23,290 nt of DNA from CAZYWA01 sp964650975 [NCBI: uncultured bacterium] (GTDB lineage: Bacteria > JADJOY01). This document shows positions 6,956 through 14,260 of this stretch, one piece after another; position 1 is the first letter of the stretch, and each line of letters opens with the position of its first letter. The stretch covers positions 1 to 23,290 of the forward strand of contig CAZYWA010000053.1 of the NCBI GenBank assembly GCA_964650975.1, written 5' to 3'. The translations under genes were made by a program, and so were the position numbers. The notes under the pieces are model-generated. The model did not search any database. It saw only the letters and a program-made list of their open reading frames with translations, and was not told the origin of the DNA.

Positions 6956-9004
6956 TCACTTCCGGGAGTTGCTGACACACACGTAAGGGACGATGGTCCT
7001 GTGAGCCCGAGGGCGCTCAGGTAGAACGGAATCGCTCTGTGGTGGAGCACTTCCGTCGCCGAGCGGGCCCAGATCGACCGCCGGCCCCGAGGCAGCAGAA
7101 GCCGGAGACGCCGTCACGGGTTCCAGAGCGCCCGGTGCGGACGAGCGATCGGCCCGAGGGATCGCTTGCACTCCCTCGGAGGCCGTCCATGCGGAGAGAT
7201 CGCCGGATTCGAAGCCATCCTCGAACAGGATCGACTTGGTGAGATTCTCGAAGAAGTGCAGATCCCCGCAGTAGTCGGCGATGAATGCGTCGGGATCCCC
7301 GTCCTGATCGATGTCGACGAAGGTCACCACCGAGTTGTAGCTGACATCGACGATCCCGAACGGGTCCTCGATCGACGGTAACGCGAACGCAGGGCTCGTC
7401 GCGGTGCCCGTGTTCCGGAACAGATAGGTATTTCCGTTCACGACACCGACGAAGAGGTCGAGGTCCCCGTCGCCATCGACGTCGAGGAACCGCGGAATGG
7501 AGTAGCTGTCCTTGCTCTTGAGGCCGAACGGGTTCGTGGCTTTGGCTGCGAAGGCCGGGCTTTCGCTGGTGCCGATGTTGCGGAAGAAAAAGGTCGCTCC
7601 GCTCGCCTCGCCGGTAAACAGGTCGAGATCGCCGTCGCCGTCGATGTCGACGAGCGCGGGATTCGAGCTCTTGCCGACGTCGACCAGTCCGAACGGGTTG
7701 GTGAGCACGGGCGCCAGCGCCGGGCTCGCGGCGGTGCCGGTGTTCTGGAAGTAGGAGAGGTTGCCCGAAAAGGCGCCGACGAAGACATCCAGATCGCCAT
7801 CGTCGTCCATGTCGGCGAAGGCCGGCGCCGAGTCGTCGTTCATGTTCGTGAAGCCCCACGGGTTGATCGTGCGCGGGCCGAAAGCGGGGCTGACCGCCGT
7901 GCCCGTGTTCCGGAAGACCTCCTCCCTTCCGTAGATGTCGCCCATCACCGAGTCGAAGTCACCATCGCCGTCGAAGTCCACCCACGCGGGGATCGGTTTG
8001 TACTGCGGGTCACGGGCGAGGCCGAAAGGATTCAGCACCTGTGGCGCGAACTGGGTGGTCGGGCCGCGACCTTGCTGGTTCTGGAAGAACAGCAGGTCGC
8101 CGGCGTCGATCCCCACCAGCGCATCGAGATCGCCGTCGCCGTCGAGGTCGGCGAAGCGGGGATTGGAGTCGAGCCCCGCCTGGACGAGCCCGTACGTGGG
8201 CGGCGTTTCCGCCACGAAGCTCGGGCTCGTCGCCGTGCCGGTGTTCGTGAACACCACCATGGAGCCGTCGTCCCTGCCGACCACCGCGTCGAGATCGCCG
8301 TCGCCGTCGAGGTCCACGAAGGTGGGCGCCGCGTTCGCGCCCACGTCGGCGAGACCGAACGGGTTGGTCGAGGAGGCCGCGAACGCCGGGCTCACGACAG
8401 TGCCGGTGTTGCGGAAGAACACCAGGTTGCCATCACCATTGCCGGCGAGAACGTCGAGGTCGCCGTCGCCGTCCAGGTCGGCGAGGGCCGGGCACGCGTA
8501 GGTGCCGACGTCGGCGAGCCCGAAGGGATCGACGGCGCCCTCCGCGAACGCCGGGCTCAGGCCGCTGCCCGAGTTGGCGAGGAAGACCAGGTCTCCAGCG
8601 GCGTCACCCACCAGCGCATCGACTTTTCCGTCGTGATTCAGGTCGGCGAAGCTCGCGCAGGCGTGCCCGCCCACGTTGGTCAGCCCGAATGGATCGACCG
8701 ACGAAGCACTGAACGCCGGACTGACTCTCGAGCCGGTGTTCCGGAAAAAGGAGATGTCGCCCGCCGCTCCGCCGACGAATACGTCCAGGCGTCCGTCGCC
8801 GTCGATGTCCACGATCGCGGGCGCCGCGAAGGAACCGGTATTCGCGAGCCCGAACGGATCAGTGGATGGCGACGCAAACGACGGAACCGGCTGGCTCGCG
8901 GCGTGCGCGACGCTGCGGCCGAGGGGCAGCGCCGCTACCAGCCAGCTCCACAGGAGCCAGGCCGGTGCGCGCCGGAATGTCGCGTGCAGATGTCCATGAT
9001 TCAT
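6956..9004 (-). CDS. Secreted FG-GAP (VCBS-type) repeat protein
   Basis: A 682-residue protein started at the ATG at 9004 (GGAG seven bases upstream); longer frames add a non-signal stretch. A signal peptide spans about residues 1-36, ending AHAA. The mature protein is ten near-identical units of about 56 residues, each with a calcium-loop core such as DLDGDGDLD, then VG-x-x-x-G-x-x-x-FF-x-NTGT-x-x-SPAF and NPFGL-x-DVG. These FG-GAP/VCBS repeats form integrin-like beta-propeller blades, usually in extracellular adhesion or recognition proteins. After the repeats comes ILFEDGFESGDLSAW (7187-7231), the same motif as in the hydrolase at 2723. Unusually it is followed by 75 more residues rich in Ala, Pro and Ser, which may be a real extension or the effect of a lost stop codon. 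The gene starts 16 bases after the beta-roll gene, so the two form an operon. Confidence 0.9.
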   Translation of the reverse strand: MNHGHLHATFRRAPAWLLWSWLVAALPLGRSVAHAASQPVPSFASPSTDPFGLANTGSFAAPAIVDIDGDGRLDVFVGGAAGDISFFRNTGSRVSPAFSASSVDPFGLTNVGGHACASFADLNHDGKVDALVGDAAGDLVFLANSGSGLSPAFAEGAVDPFGLADVGTYACPALADLDGDGDLDVLAGNGDGNLVFFRNTGTVVSPAFAASSTNPFGLADVGANAAPTFVDLDGDGDLDAVVGRDDGSMVVFTNTGTATSPSFVAETPPTYGLVQAGLDSNPRFADLDGDGDLDALVGIDAGDLLFFQNQQGRGPTTQFAPQVLNPFGLARDPQYKPIPAWVDFDGDGDFDSVMGDIYGREEVFRNTGTAVSPAFGPRTINPWGFTNMNDDSAPAFADMDDDGDLDVFVGAFSGNLSYFQNTGTAASPALAPVLTNPFGLVDVGKSSNPALVDIDGDGDLDLFTGEASGATFFFRNIGTSESPAFAAKATNPFGLKSKDSYSIPRFLDVDGDGDLDLFVGVVNGNTYLFRNTGTATSPAFALPSIEDPFGIVDVSYNSVVTFVDIDQDGDPDAFIADYCGDLHFFENLTKSILFEDGFESGDLSAWTASEGVQAIPRADRSSAPGALEPVTASPASAASGPAVDLGPLGDGSAPPQSDSVLPERPRAHRTIVPYVCVSNSRK
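7232..8860 (-). repeat. Ten FG-GAP coding repeats, about 168 bp each
   Basis: This is the in-gene tandem array encoding the propeller blades. The strongest DNA identity is in the segments for DGDGDLD and NPFGL. The period of 56 codons is kept almost constant, which makes copy number prone to change by recombination and the region prone to assembly collapse. Confidence 0.75.
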
Positions 9005-9020
9005 CGGATTCTCCGCCTCG

Positions 9021-9941
9021 CTAGGGAGAGTGCATCGAGCCGGCAACCCACGACTCGGCCGCGGTGGCCGCACCGGCGGCACCTCCGCTGACCGACGACG
9101 CGGCGCCCGTCGCGACGTTCTGTCGACCGCCACTCACCGAGGCGCCCGAACCGTCGGCGAGGTCGGGCAGGTCCTCCGGGGTCCCGGCCCCCGCCACGTT
9201 CGAGACGCCGGCCGAGACCGTCGAGAAGGCCGTGGTCGCTTGATTCCACGCCCCTCCGGTCACGGACGCGTTGAGACCGGTCGCCTCGTTGTATAGCCCA
9301 CCCGTCACGGACGCGCACTGGTTCTCCGCGCTGTTGTCGTAGCCACCGGTCACGGCGGCGCCGGCGCCCGTCGCGGTGTTGCTGATGCCACCGGTGACCG
9401 CGGCCCACTCTGCGGTCGCCTGATTGGCCGTGCCGCCGCTCACCGATGCGTAGAGCCCGGTCGCCGCGTTCGCTTGTCCGCCGCTCACCGACGCACCGGC
9501 ACCGCTCGCGACGTTGGTGCTTCCACCGCTCACCGAGGCGTAGTCGCTGCTCGCGACGTTGCCTTGACCGCCGCCGATCGAGCTGCGCGTCCCGCTCGCC
9601 ACGTTCTTGCCGCCGCCGGTCACCGACGCGTAGGGCGCGCTCACGGTGTTCTGGCGACCCGCGACCAGCCCTGCGTACGACGGATAGTGGTGACGAGTGC
9701 CCACGATCAGGTTGTGCGAGCCCGATCGGTCCGCGGGCGCGGTGTCGGGTCGCGGCTCGTCGTACCCGAGGATGAGGTTGCCGAGGCCGTTCACGGTCGC
9801 GGTCGAGCCCGTGCCATTGGTGATCTGCACGTTGCAGCCATCGATTCGCAGCGTGTCGCCGACGATCTGCATCGTGCAGGTGGCGCGCGCCGCCGCGGGC
9901 CAGACGGTCACGAGCAAGGCGATCCACCCGAAGATCTTCAT
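9021..9941 (-). CDS. Secreted beta-roll protein with YadA-head-like repeats
   Basis: A 306-residue protein. The ATG at 9941 has GGGGAGG just upstream. Residues 1-20 are a signal peptide ending ARA. A short globular part with Cys22 and Cys36 (a likely disulfide) leads into about 13 repeats of 15 residues, typically ASVSGG-x-x-N-x-ATG-x-x. This is the pattern of left-handed beta-rolls in YadA/Hep_Hag head domains and related stalk proteins. One 12-residue insertion (GTPEDLPDLADG) interrupts the array near the C-terminus. There is no membrane-anchor barrel, so it is not a complete trimeric autotransporter. It may be a secreted or surface-associated filament whose partner or anchor lies elsewhere. 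The FG-GAP gene follows 16 bases downstream, and the operon promoter should lie in 9942-10183. Confidence 0.8.
   Translation of the reverse strand: MKIFGWIALLVTVWPAAARATCTMQIVGDTLRIDGCNVQITNGTGSTATVNGLGNLILGYDEPRPDTAPADRSGSHNLIVGTRHHYPSYAGLVAGRQNTVSAPYASVTGGGKNVASGTRSSIGGGQGNVASSDYASVSGGSTNVASGAGASVSGGQANAATGLYASVSGGTANQATAEWAAVTGGISNTATGAGAAVTGGYDNSAENQCASVTGGLYNEATGLNASVTGGAWNQATTAFSTVSAGVSNVAGAGTPEDLPDLADGSGASVSGGRQNVATGAASSVSGGAAGAATAAESWVAGSMHSP
9036..9629 (-). repeat. Tandem 45-bp coding repeats of the beta-roll
   Basis: About thirteen 15-codon units, each with a variant of the ASVSGG and N-x-ATG segments, run in register except for one insertion. Neighbouring units differ at many codons, so the array is old rather than freshly amplified. 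Confidence 0.65.
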
Positions 9942-10183
9942 TTGGGCCTCCCCTTCTTGAAATTCTCGCGATTCGCCCCGGCGATGGCCCTGGCGAGAAT
10001 GCACCAGACCGGCCTCTGCCGCTGGATGTGAACGCCGAATCGGGCCGTCGCTGCCGGACGCGCGGCGAGGAATGCCCCGAGCGATTCGTGATCGCGCGCC
10101 CGGAATCGCAACTGAGTCAAACCGTGGCGTGTCCTGTGTGGTCGCGAGGCGCGTCCCATGCCAAGCATGCCACGTCCCGTCCC

Positions 10184-10353
10184 GTGCCCGTCGCTCGCTC
10201 CGCCATCGCGGCGCTCCTGGGGCCCGCTGGCGCGCGCGGATCGAGCGTCCGCGATTCCGGCCTTCGCGCGCAAGTACGGGGTGCTGCAGCGCCTGCCACG
10301 AATCGTGGCCGGTGCTCGACGACCTCTCTCGCGCGTTTCGCGACAACGGCTAC
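10184..10353 (+). pseudogene. Frameshifted N-terminus of a small c-type cytochrome
   Basis: Reading across three frames recovers a typical exported cytochrome start. Frame one gives a signal-peptide-like VPVARSAIAALLGP (10184-10225). Frame two gives LARADRASAIPAFARKYGV, ending at 10283. Frame three gives CSACHESWPVLDDLSRAFRDNGY (heme motif CSACH at 10285-10299). The order FARKYG-V-x-C-x-x-CH, then a leucine-rich segment and AFR-x-NGY, is a familiar heme-binding module of periplasmic or outer-membrane cytochrome proteins. Between V and C only one base is left where the family normally has one residue, pointing to loss of two bases. Nothing like the usual several-hundred-residue remainder follows. 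It is either a degraded gene or a place with several sequence errors. Confidence 0.55.
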
Positions 10354-10358
10354 GGTGG

Positions 10359-10631
10359 TCAGGAGCCCGGGGCGAGTCCTCGAGGAGGATCTGTCGGACC
10401 CTGCAGAAAATCGCTGAGCCGTCGGAGCTCGTCGCGCTCGTGCATCGATGGACCGAGCGCACTCCCCCTCTCCGGCTCTTTGGTCCCGGCCTTTCGTAGC
10501 CGGTAGACGGGTCTTGGAGCTGTCCCCTGCGTCGAGTGGACGGACGCAACACCCTCCGTCTCCCGCAACGGGCGATCTCGATCTGCTCGCGTTGCTTTCA
10601 TCTGCGGTTTGTTCACCAAGTCCATCGCCAC
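10359..10631 (-). CDS. Small hypothetical protein downstream of SRPBCC gene
   Basis: A 90-residue frame starts at a GTG with GAGGAG six bases upstream; an ATG two codons later is an alternative. It begins about 20 bases after the SRPBCC stop on the same strand, suggesting an operon. The product is strongly basic and charged, with no signal or membrane segment. The C-terminal part (MHERDELRRLSDFLQG) could form a helix. I do not recognise it. Its codon bias is only moderate and its end abuts the cytochrome relic on the other strand, so it may be spurious. Confidence 0.4.
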   Translation of the reverse strand: MAMDLVNKPQMKATRADRDRPLRETEGVASVHSTQGTAPRPVYRLRKAGTKEPERGSALGPSMHERDELRRLSDFLQGPTDPPRGLAPGS

Positions 10632-10651
10632 AGGTTGCTCCTCGAGTGGTG

Positions 10652-11242
10652 CTAGCGGTTGCGGATGGTGATGCCGGTCCAGGCCGGGGGATCGCTGGCG
10701 GGGAACGAATCGCGGGAGGCGACGTCCACCTCGTCCACTGCGCCTTGGTCGGCGCGATCCCCGGCCCCAGCTTCGGGCTCAGTCTCGGTGCTCTGCTCCA
10801 CCGCGACGGCGCCGGCGAGCCAGTACTCGAGGGCGTTCAAATCCTCGACCAGCCGAGGCAGCGACAGCCTGTCCCGGAGCGGCGCGAGAACGTGCTCGCT
10901 TCCCCGGTACACCAGCTCGACCTGCACGGCGGTGCGGCCACCAGGCCAAGACGTCGTCCCGATCCAGCCCGAGGCCGCCAGTTCGTGACCCGGCATGGAG
11001 TGCCACGCAATGAGCTCGCCCGGCACGTCCGCGAGCAGCTCGGCGTCCCATTCGACGGACGCACCTTCGCCCTGGCGCACGGTCCAGCGGTGATGTCCTT
11101 CGTCGATCTCGCGGATCGTGTCCACGTGGCGCATGAAACGCGGAAACTCCTTGAAGCGACGCGCGGCGCGGTGCACTCGGTCGGGCGCGGCCCGGAGCAC
11201 GAAATCGTGCCGGCCCTCGATGGTCAAGATCGTGTCCTGCAT
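10652..11242 (-). CDS. SRPBCC (polyketide cyclase-like) family protein
   Basis: A 196-residue protein. The ATG at 11242 is preferred to a TTG eight codons upstream because the fold begins there. Residues 1-145 follow the SRPBCC/START-like pattern: TILTIEGRHDFVLRAAPDRV, then FPRFMRHVDTIREIDE, W-D-A-E strand pairs, and a long C-terminal helix (RLVEDLNALEYWLAG). These proteins bind hydrophobic ligands or act as cyclase-like enzymes; the ligand here is unknown. After an acidic linker the tail ends ASRDSFPASDPPAWTG, a short SFPASDPPAW motif that I have seen repeatedly at the ends of small stress-associated proteins in Proteobacteria. Joined to a SRPBCC domain it suggests a fusion of two commonly neighbouring pieces. 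A small hypothetical gene follows on the same strand. Confidence 0.8.
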   Translation of the reverse strand: MQDTILTIEGRHDFVLRAAPDRVHRAARRFKEFPRFMRHVDTIREIDEGHHRWTVRQGEGASVEWDAELLADVPGELIAWHSMPGHELAASGWIGTTSWPGGRTAVQVELVYRGSEHVLAPLRDRLSLPRLVEDLNALEYWLAGAVAVEQSTETEPEAGAGDRADQGAVDEVDVASRDSFPASDPPAWTGITIRNR

Positions 11243-11627
11243 ACCGCCCACTCTGCCCCGCAACACCTGAGTTTCGTTCTCCAGCGGCTTTCTCTCTCTT
11301 TTGTCGATGCATCGCCCGTGCCGTCGAAAGGGGCTCGTTCACGACCACCTGGAGATCGGCTGGGACTTCGGCGCCTCCCGGGGTGGCGCCGCCGCGATCC
11401 CCAGGGCACTCGGGGAATCCCTGATTTGTCTCAGGCGTGAGCACTTCCGGGATCGCGAATTTGTAGAAACCGGAACCGAGGAAGCGCCACGCGCGCTTTC
11501 CGGTGGCACAGGCCGCCGCTAGCGGCTACTCGGCCTTTCGTTGCCCGCCCAACACGGGGCATGACCCTTGCTCTGACCTCGCTGGTCGCACCGAGCAACG
11601 ACCGAACGGTGAATACGGGAAGGCAAC
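11243..11627. other. Intergenic region without identifiable gene
   Basis: This 385-base gap separates the divergent SRPBCC and alpha/beta hydrolase genes and should hold both promoters. Minus-strand frames remain open across it, but none resembles a family I know. No clear -35/-10 pair, strong hairpin or repeat was seen. Confidence 0.35.
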
Positions 11628-12905
11628 TTGAAGATTCTCGACTCCACATCGCTCCCGGGAAGCGGTCACGCCGCGGGCGCGGGCTCGAAGCACGGACGCT
11701 CGACGCACTTCGGTGTACCCACTCGCACCAAGCGCTCTCGCGGCTCACCGAGCACACCTCCGGGGTGCGTATCGGGAGCAGACGAAGGGCTCGACGCGGA
11801 GCACCAGCACCTCGGCACCTGGACGGATTCCACTTCCACTCCGGCGGCTCCCGCCGGCGGCTTGCGCCATCGGGTCGCTAAAGCGTTCGATCGCGCGATG
11901 CTGGCCGGGATGCAGATTCTTCACGGCCCCACACTCGAGCTGGGCGCCGCGGAGCGCGGGAGCGTGCGGCGCTCCATGCGGCCGTATCTCGCCGCATCGC
12001 TGCAAGACGACCCGCGCTCGTTCTTCGATTTCGTCGCGCAGCCGCCGGAGCCCTACGACGTCATCACCGAGACCGAGTCGAGGACCATCGCTGGAGGAGT
12101 CGTCGAGCGCCGCCGGTTCCTGAGCCAGTACCGGCCGTACCATCGCGACGCGGCGCTCGAGCAGTTCGCCGAGAACGACATCATCGCGGTCGAGCACTGG
12201 GCTCATCGGACCGTACCGCCGCGGGGAACGGTGATCGCGCTTCACGGATTCGCCATGGGACATCCGAGGCTCGACGCTCGCGTGCTCATGGCGTCGCGCT
12301 GGTTCGCTCTCGGCTTCGACGTGGCGCTCGTGACTCTGCCCTTCCACGGCAGCCGCTCTCCTCGCAAGGCGCGGTTCTCGGGCGAGCTTTTCGCCTCGTG
12401 GCACGTCGGGCGGTTGAACGAGGCCGTACGCCAGGCGATCCACGACGTCGACCTGGTGTCGGACTGGATCGCGCGGACGACCCCCGGGCCGATCGGGATC
12501 GTGGGCCTGAGCCTCGGCGGCTATCTGGCCGCGCTCTACGCGGGCCTGCGCGCCGACCTCGCGTTCGTCATTGCGATCGCGCCACCGGTTTGTCTGTGGG
12601 ATCTACCGCTCAGACTTTGCCGTGCTGCGGGAGTCGAGCCACCCGTGACCCGGGCGCAGCTGGAACGCGCCTACCGCATCCATTCACCGCTCGCTCATCC
12701 CGTTCGAGTGCCTCGAGAGCGGTTGCTCCTGATCGCGGCGCTCGGCGATCAGATCGTGCCACCCGGTCACGCGACCGCGCTCTGGCGCCACTGGCACGAG
12801 CCGGAGCTGGTCTGGCTGAACGGCAGCCACTCGACTCCGTTCGGCCGCGCGGACGCGCTCGCGCGCGCGACCGAGCACCTGCGCCGGCTCGGTCTCGTCG
12901 AATGA
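11628..12905 (+). CDS. Alpha/beta hydrolase
   Basis: A 425-residue frame beginning at TTG (GGGAAGG four bases upstream), the first possible start after an in-frame stop. The conserved fold begins only near residue 81, and ATG codons at 11898 and 11913 are alternatives; the first 80 residues are low-complexity (Ser, Thr, Pro, Gly) yet keep coding-like third positions. The catalytic set is clear: the oxyanion segment ALHGFAMG (205-212), nucleophile elbow GLSLGG with S295, acid D374 in ALGDQIVPP, and H401 in NGSHSTPFG. The order and spacing suit an active serine hydrolase, cytoplasmic since no signal is seen. The substrate is not evident; a resemblance to ABHD18-like hydrolases is only a suspicion. 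The gene is convergent with the GlsB-like gene 19 bases away. Confidence 0.8.
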   Translation: MKILDSTSLPGSGHAAGAGSKHGRSTHFGVPTRTKRSRGSPSTPPGCVSGADEGLDAEHQHLGTWTDSTSTPAAPAGGLRHRVAKAFDRAMLAGMQILHGPTLELGAAERGSVRRSMRPYLAASLQDDPRSFFDFVAQPPEPYDVITETESRTIAGGVVERRRFLSQYRPYHRDAALEQFAENDIIAVEHWAHRTVPPRGTVIALHGFAMGHPRLDARVLMASRWFALGFDVALVTLPFHGSRSPRKARFSGELFASWHVGRLNEAVRQAIHDVDLVSDWIARTTPGPIGIVGLSLGGYLAALYAGLRADLAFVIAIAPPVCLWDLPLRLCRAAGVEPPVTRAQLERAYRIHSPLAHPVRVPRERLLLIAALGDQIVPPGHATALWRHWHEPELVWLNGSHSTPFGRADALARATEHLRRLGLVE

Positions 12906-12924
12906 GTGACTTCTGAGCACGGGA

Positions 12925-13203
12925 TCAAAGACCGCGCGAGCCGAGGTGAACGATCGCCACGAACAGCGCGGATCCGATGATCGACCACAGCACCGGAAAC
13001 GGATGCCCGCCCACGCTCACGAGAATCGGCTCGGGCAGCTTCATCATGCCGGCGATCCAGGATCCGAAGAGCGCCCCGATGAAGCCGAGCGCGATCGAGG
13101 CCACGAGGCCGCCACGACTTTCACCCGCGATCGCCTTGCCGATGCCGCCGCACACCGCAGCGACCAGGACCAGCAGCAGCGCGGTGGAGAGAGAAATCGT
13201 CAT
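12925..13203 (-). CDS. GlsB/YeaQ/YmgE family membrane protein
   Basis: A 92-residue protein with three predicted helices. The ATG at 13203 has GGAGG five bases upstream. The family hallmark is visible: a first helix (TALLLVLVAAVCGGIGKAIAG), the small-residue segment GGLVASIALGFIGALFGSWIAG, and a last helix after HPFPVLWSIIGSALFVAIV. These transglycosylase-associated proteins are small inner-membrane proteins often induced by stress; their biochemical role is unclear. The start codon overlaps the stop of a 35-codon upstream ORF (ATGA), suggesting translational coupling. It is convergent with the alpha/beta hydrolase. Confidence 0.88.
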   Translation of the reverse strand: MTISLSTALLLVLVAAVCGGIGKAIAGESRGGLVASIALGFIGALFGSWIAGMMKLPEPILVSVGGHPFPVLWSIIGSALFVAIVHLGSRGL

Positions 13204-13307
13204 CGAGACCTCCGATCGTCGTCCGAGAGCGGCCCCGCGGTGCTGGCGCGCGCGCCCAGCAGCGACCACAGGAGCCACGGGCTAGTGTTCTTGGTAACGA
13301 GCTTCAT
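13200..13307 (-). CDS. 35-residue leader-like ORF overlapping the GlsB-like gene
   Basis: The ATG at 13307 follows a strong GGGAGG at five bases. The 35-codon frame ends in a TGA that overlaps the ATG of the GlsB-like gene as ATGA. The peptide begins MKLVTKNTSPWLLWSLLGA: a positively charged start and a short hydrophobic core, like a truncated signal or membrane segment. The tail is charged. Two good ribosome sites in tandem and the 4-base overlap favour real translation, either as a tiny membrane peptide or as a leader that controls the next gene. It is not recognised as a family. Confidence 0.5.
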   Translation of the reverse strand: MKLVTKNTSPWLLWSLLGARASTAGPLSDDDRRSR

Positions 13308-13414
13308 CGAAACCTCCCACCCGCGCCGCGAGGCAGATTCAGCGGGCAAACTGTCGCGCAAGTTCGGTGCCGTCCCTCGACCTGTAGCGAGACCACCGAA
13401 AGCTCGTTACAAAG
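13290..13414. repeat. Imperfect inverted repeat flanking the leader ORF promoter
   Basis: CTTGGTAACGAGCTT at 13290-13304 is the reverse complement of AAGCTCGTTACAAAG at 13400-13414 with one mismatch in 15. The left arm encodes codons 2-6 of the leader ORF. The 95-base spacer should contain its promoter. It may be chance, a duplicated gene start in opposite orientation, or a regulatory foldback. Confidence 0.3.
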
Positions 13415-13461
13415 TCGCAGGTGGCATGCGGCTCGCATAGGGAGCCCGCAGGAACTCACCC

Positions 13462-14223
13462 ATGCCGCTCGCACATCCAGCCTGGCGGCTGCGCCCGGAC
13501 GTCACGCTCGACGAAGCTGGTCACGCCCGGTACCCGACCCCCAGCCGCGCGCTGCTGGAGCCGAGGCCCCGTCCCTCGACCGCTGGCTCGTTTCTGGTGG
13601 GACGCTGGCTCTTCGCCTTCGGCGTCGGGCTGGTGATCCTCGCCAGTTACGTGTGGGTCGGCCAGTGGAACCTTGCGCGCTTCGACCGGGGCATCCCTTC
13701 CCTTTCGTTGTGGACGGGACTCGACCGCCGGATCCCGCTCGTAGCAGGCGCGATCTGGCCATACCTCTCGTACTACCTGGTCGCGCTCTCGCCGACGTTC
13801 ATCGCCACGCGATGGTCCCACATGGTGCGCATGGGGATCGCGTATCTGGCGGCGACGTTGGTGGCGACGATCGTGTGGATCGCGCTCCCGGTGCGGATGA
13901 TCGACGTGGCACCAAGTTGTTCGGGTCCGAGCTGTTGGCTACTCGCGCGTCTCCTGGTCGCCGACGGCGGCGTGAACGTGTTTCCGAGCATGCACGTCGG
14001 GCACAGCGTCCTGGCCTGGCTCTTTTACCGGCACCACGGGAGTCGATGGACTCCGTGGATCGGCGCCGCCGCCGGCGCGGTGACCTTGTCGACGCTGCTC
14101 ACCAGGCAGCACTACCTGCTCGATCTGCCGGCGGGCGCGGCCGTCGGGTGTCTCGGCTGGTGGGTGGCCGATCGCGTGATGCGGTCCGTCGATACCGCCC
14201 CGGATTCTGCAAGTCGCTCCTGA
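13462..14223 (+). CDS. PAP2-superfamily membrane phosphatase
   Basis: A 253-residue protein with AGGAA seven bases before its ATG. Five to six helices follow a 45-residue cytoplasmic start. Two of the three PAP2 signatures are clear: FPSMHVGHS (H178) and TRQHYLLDLPAG (R215, H217, D221), the residues that form and break the phospho-histidine intermediate. The first signature (K-x6-RP) is not obvious; only an Arg in LPVRMID (about 145) lies in its place. This arrangement is typical of the PAP2_3 branch related to inositol phosphorylceramide synthases, which act on lipid phosphates at the membrane's outer face. The likely role is lipid phosphate hydrolysis or head-group transfer, with the exact substrate unknown. 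It ends 37 bases from the convergent DUF4142 gene. Confidence 0.82.
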   Translation: MPLAHPAWRLRPDVTLDEAGHARYPTPSRALLEPRPRPSTAGSFLVGRWLFAFGVGLVILASYVWVGQWNLARFDRGIPSLSLWTGLDRRIPLVAGAIWPYLSYYLVALSPTFIATRWSHMVRMGIAYLAATLVATIVWIALPVRMIDVAPSCSGPSCWLLARLLVADGGVNVFPSMHVGHSVLAWLFYRHHGSRWTPWIGAAAGAVTLSTLLTRQHYLLDLPAGAAVGCLGWWVADRVMRSVDTAPDSASRS

Positions 14224-14260
14224 ACGGCCGGTCCACTCGCGGCCGGGATTCGCGGAAGCA

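Noticed and set aside
8072-9091. 339-codon plus-strand open frame with VAVAVEV-type repeats
   Set aside because: It mirrors the FG-GAP repeats on the opposite strand; repetitive genes produce repetitive shadows.
7232-9629. Tandem repeats considered as CRISPR or satellite DNA
   Set aside because: Periods of 168 and 45 bases are exact codon multiples inside two long coding frames, and the units vary without constant direct repeats and spacers.
10159-10173. CQACH heme-like motif ahead of the cytochrome relic
   Set aside because: It lies upstream of the signal-peptide-like part of the relic, in sequence without other cytochrome features, so it is probably coincidental.
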